Positions 30,707 to 32,672 of a stretch of 32,672 nt of DNA are shown here, in pieces. Made by a program: the position numbers and the translations under genes. Positions within the stretch are counted from its first letter, which is position 1. Each line of letters starts with the position of its first letter. The DNA comes from an uncultured Desulfomonile sp. (GTDB taxonomy: Bacteria > Desulfobacterota > Desulfomonilia > Desulfomonilales > Desulfomonilaceae). The notes beneath the pieces were generated by a model. That model did no database searches and was not told the origin of the DNA. It saw nothing but the letters and a program-made list of their open reading frames with translations. The stretch lies in NCBI GenBank assembly GCA_903920415.1, contig CAIXMD010000431.1, positions 1 to 32,672 on the forward strand, written 5' to 3'.

Positions 30707-32672
30707 TTAAAGCATTCCTTCAAACTCTTCCTCTGTCACTACCCTGACGCCAAGCTTCAAGGCTTTATCAAGCTTGCTGCCCGGTTCACGGCCGGCAACA
30801 ACCAGACCGGTTTTTTTACTGACCGAACCAACCACCCGTCCACCACGCTCCAGCACCAGTTCCGAGGCTTTCTGACGATCATGGCGCTCAAGACCTCCAG
30901 TAAAAAGAACACTGATTCCCTCAAAATTTCGGTTAACCTGCTCTTTAGGCTCCGAAGCACATAGTGGCAAACCGGCTCTTTCAAGCTTTTCAATGAACTC
31001 AGGTGATGAATGTTTTGAAAAGAAATCGCAGATACTCCTGGCAACCACCGGCCCGATATCAGGCACCGTTGCAAGCTCCTCTTCAGTTGCCAGCCTGAGC
31101 ATAGAGAGTGAAGGATAAGCGCTCGCCAGTTCCCGGGCCGTTGCACGACCCACATGGCGGATACCAAGCGCGTAAAGCAACCGCTCATAACTTTTTTCTC
31201 GGCTCTCATCAAGAGCACGCACCAGATTTTGTGCTGATTTCGGGCCCATTCTTTCAAGCCTTTCGAGCTGCGGCTCCTGCAACAGATAAAGATCACCAAC
31301 ATCACCCACCAGCTTCAGCTCAACAAGCTGTTCAACCAGCGCTTTCCCAAGGGTCTTGATATCCATGGCATCACGCGAAGCAAAGTGCAGCAGCCTTCCC
31401 CTGATCTGGGCAGGGCACTCTTCCTCATTCGGGCAGTAGTAACTCACCTCTCCCTCCGGCTTTTCGAGAGAAGAGCCACACTCAGGGCACACAGAAGGCA
31501 CCCTCACCGCTTCAGCATCGGAAGGGCGCTCATCAAGCACAACACTGATCACCTTTGGAATCACCTCGCCTGACTTTTCAATGATCACACGGTCATGCAG
31601 CATGATTCCAAGGCGCTCGATCTCATCAAAATTATGGAGGGTAGAACGCGAAACCGTTGAGCCGGCGAGCAACACCGGTTCAAGCTCTGCCACCGGGGTG
31701 ATGGTGCCAAGCCGACCAACCTGAAATACAACAGCATGCAGCACCGTTTTAGCCTGCTGCGCGGGATATTTGTAAGCTATTGCCCATCGTGGGCTTTTAG
31801 CCGTGGCACCAAGTTTTTCCCAAAATCGGGCATCGTTGAGCTTCAATACCACACCGTCAGTTTCGTAGGGAAGCTTCCAGCGCTTTTCGTCCCACTCTTG
31901 TATAAAGTCACTTATATCCTGTAGTTCATGGCACAAGCAGTAGTGACCACCGGTATAAAATTTGAGCTTTTCGAGCTGGCGGAGTCTCTGGAATTGCGAC
32001 ACCGCATCATCATCATATCCTTTCAGGTAGTAGGCGACAAAACTCATGTTGCGTCGGGCAACTTCAGAGGAGTCCTGGAGTTTGAGCGACCCCGCGGTTG
32101 CATTGCGGGGATTGGCAAACCGGTCTTCTTCAGGACGGCTCTCATTCAGCTGCTCGAAATCCTCCTTGCGCATAAACACTTCGCCGCGCACTTCAACCTC
32201 GCTCTCTTCACCTTGAGCAAAGAGGCTGCCGAAATCAGGCAACCGCAGGGGTATAGACTGGATGGTTTTAATATTTGCGGTGATATCGTCACCCTGAACG
32301 CCATCGCCCCTTGTTGCACCGCGGACCAGAATCCCCTTGCGATAGATCAGGCTTATGGCAACGCCGTCGAACTTCAGTTCAGCAACCATCTCCTGCACGT
32401 GGACACCTTCAAGCAGAAGAAGCTTTCTTACTCGATTGTAAAACTCCTCAAGGTCACCCAGAGAGTAGGTATTCGAAAGGCTCAGCATTGGGTCACGATG
32501 CTGCACAGTTGGAAATACTCTGGTAATCGTGCCGCCAACCCTCTGAGACGGGCTGTCAGGAGAAACTAAATCTGGAAACTGATGTTCAAGTGCAATGAGC
32601 TTTTCAAGCAGTTTGTCAAAGTCGTAATCGGAGAGTTCAGGCTTTGCATCAACGTAATAGAGATGGTTGTGA
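30707..32672 (-). CDS. ligA: NAD-dependent DNA ligase LigA, N-terminus beyond right edge
   Basis: LigA seals nicks with NAD as cofactor in replication and repair. The frame is open to the window edge, giving about 654 residues. The visible N-terminus matches family domain Ia (HNHLYYVDAKPELSDYDFDK, then DSPSQRVGG). The adenylated Lys lies in ELKFDG (codon 32372-32374). Nucleotidyltransferase, OB, a four-Cys zinc finger (CPECG…CPNEEECPAQ), HhH repeats and a C-terminal BRCT domain (ISVLFTGGLERHDRQKASEL) follow in order. The GTG at 32506 is not the start, because conserved codons continue upstream of it. Probably only about 15-20 residues are missing. Confidence 0.95.
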   Translation of the reverse strand, partial: HNHLYYVDAKPELSDYDFDKLLEKLIALEHQFPDLVSPDSPSQRVGGTITRVFPTVQHRDPMLSLSNTYSLGDLEEFYNRVRKLLLLEGVHVQEMVAELKFDGVAISLIYRKGILVRGATRGDGVQGDDITANIKTIQSIPLRLPDFGSLFAQGEESEVEVRGEVFMRKEDFEQLNESRPEEDRFANPRNATAGSLKLQDSSEVARRNMSFVAYYLKGYDDDAVSQFQRLRQLEKLKFYTGGHYCLCHELQDISDFIQEWDEKRWKLPYETDGVVLKLNDARFWEKLGATAKSPRWAIAYKYPAQQAKTVLHAVVFQVGRLGTITPVAELEPVLLAGSTVSRSTLHNFDEIERLGIMLHDRVIIEKSGEVIPKVISVVLDERPSDAEAVRVPSVCPECGSSLEKPEGEVSYYCPNEEECPAQIRGRLLHFASRDAMDIKTLGKALVEQLVELKLVGDVGDLYLLQEPQLERLERMGPKSAQNLVRALDESREKSYERLLYALGIRHVGRATARELASAYPSLSMLRLATEEELATVPDIGPVVARSICDFFSKHSSPEFIEKLERAGLPLCASEPKEQVNRNFEGISVLFTGGLERHDRQKASELVLERGGRVVGSVSKKTGLVVAGREPGSKLDKALKLGVRVVTEEEFEGML

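Noticed and set aside
32506..32508. GTG near 32506 as the ligA start
   Set aside because: Conserved LigA domain Ia codons continue upstream to the window edge.
31928..32569. 213-aa plus-strand ORF opposite ligA
   Set aside because: It is antisense to well-conserved ligA sequence and has no recognisable motif.

Overview
This 32.7-kb window is dense bacterial chromosome of moderate G+C content, made mostly of housekeeping genes plus a few accessory loci. Gene content suggests a green sulfur bacterium (Chlorobiaceae) or a close relative. The pointers are a split NfnAB/SudAB-type ferredoxin:NADP oxidoreductase, a menaquinone methyltransferase, scattered his genes, a PabB-PabC fusion, a site-2-protease-like M50 protein, a helix-hairpin-helix outer-membrane protein and CTCAGCACT/GTGCTGAG repeats. 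The lineage is an inference from gene content and style; no search was run. No tRNA, rRNA or CRISPR array was recognised.

Layout. 1-93 is the 5' end of a transposase OrfA-like gene cut by the window edge, followed by about 300 bp of low-coding DNA with a possible tiny ORF. 401-3307 holds a divergent pair: a B12-binding/radical SAM protein (-) and a SAM methyltransferase (+) whose start region looks frame-broken. 3319-3528 is a composite repeat element. 3606-11691 is a plus-strand run: haem-binding protein, M50 protease, folP, a second copy of the composite repeat, smc, HAD phosphatase, nusB, nth. 11688-15645 is a minus-strand run: ppx/gppA, pabBC fusion, then an unidentified 155-aa protein. 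15838-17458 carries a polyprenol/phytol kinase-like gene and the Sua5/YrdC gene (+). 17476-22441 is a minus-strand run read as hisH, hisA, scpB, rluB-like, and a HhH outer-membrane protein that carries three in-frame repeat insertions. 22610-25006 is nfnA/sudB-nfnB/sudA (+). 25063-28621 is a minus-strand run read as HlyD-type adaptor, ferrochelatase-like protein, NYN-S1 fusion, DUF1499 protein. 28788-29934 is hisI-menG (+), followed by a LOG-family gene (-) and ligA (-), whose N-terminus lies beyond the right edge.

How genes fit together. SMC and ScpB are two of the three condensin subunits; ScpA is not here. FolP and PabBC both feed folate synthesis. HisA, HisH and HisI are three histidine-pathway enzymes at two loci. 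NfnA and NfnB would form one flavin/iron-sulfur enzyme linking NAD(H), NADP(H) and ferredoxin. Nth and LigA are repair and replication enzymes.

The most unusual signal is a family of degenerate tandem heptamers (consensus about KGCYGAG). They form the arms of two roughly 200-bp intergenic elements that share an internal hairpin cassette. They also provide the last codons and stop of folP and lie in frame at two sites in one outer-membrane protein gene. Because the unit is 7 bp, loss or gain of one unit there would shift the frame, so the protein could be phase-variable (inference). Several starts were moved inward from the longest ORF because the extra N-terminus was repeat-derived, lacked family similarity, or used a TTG/GTG codon.
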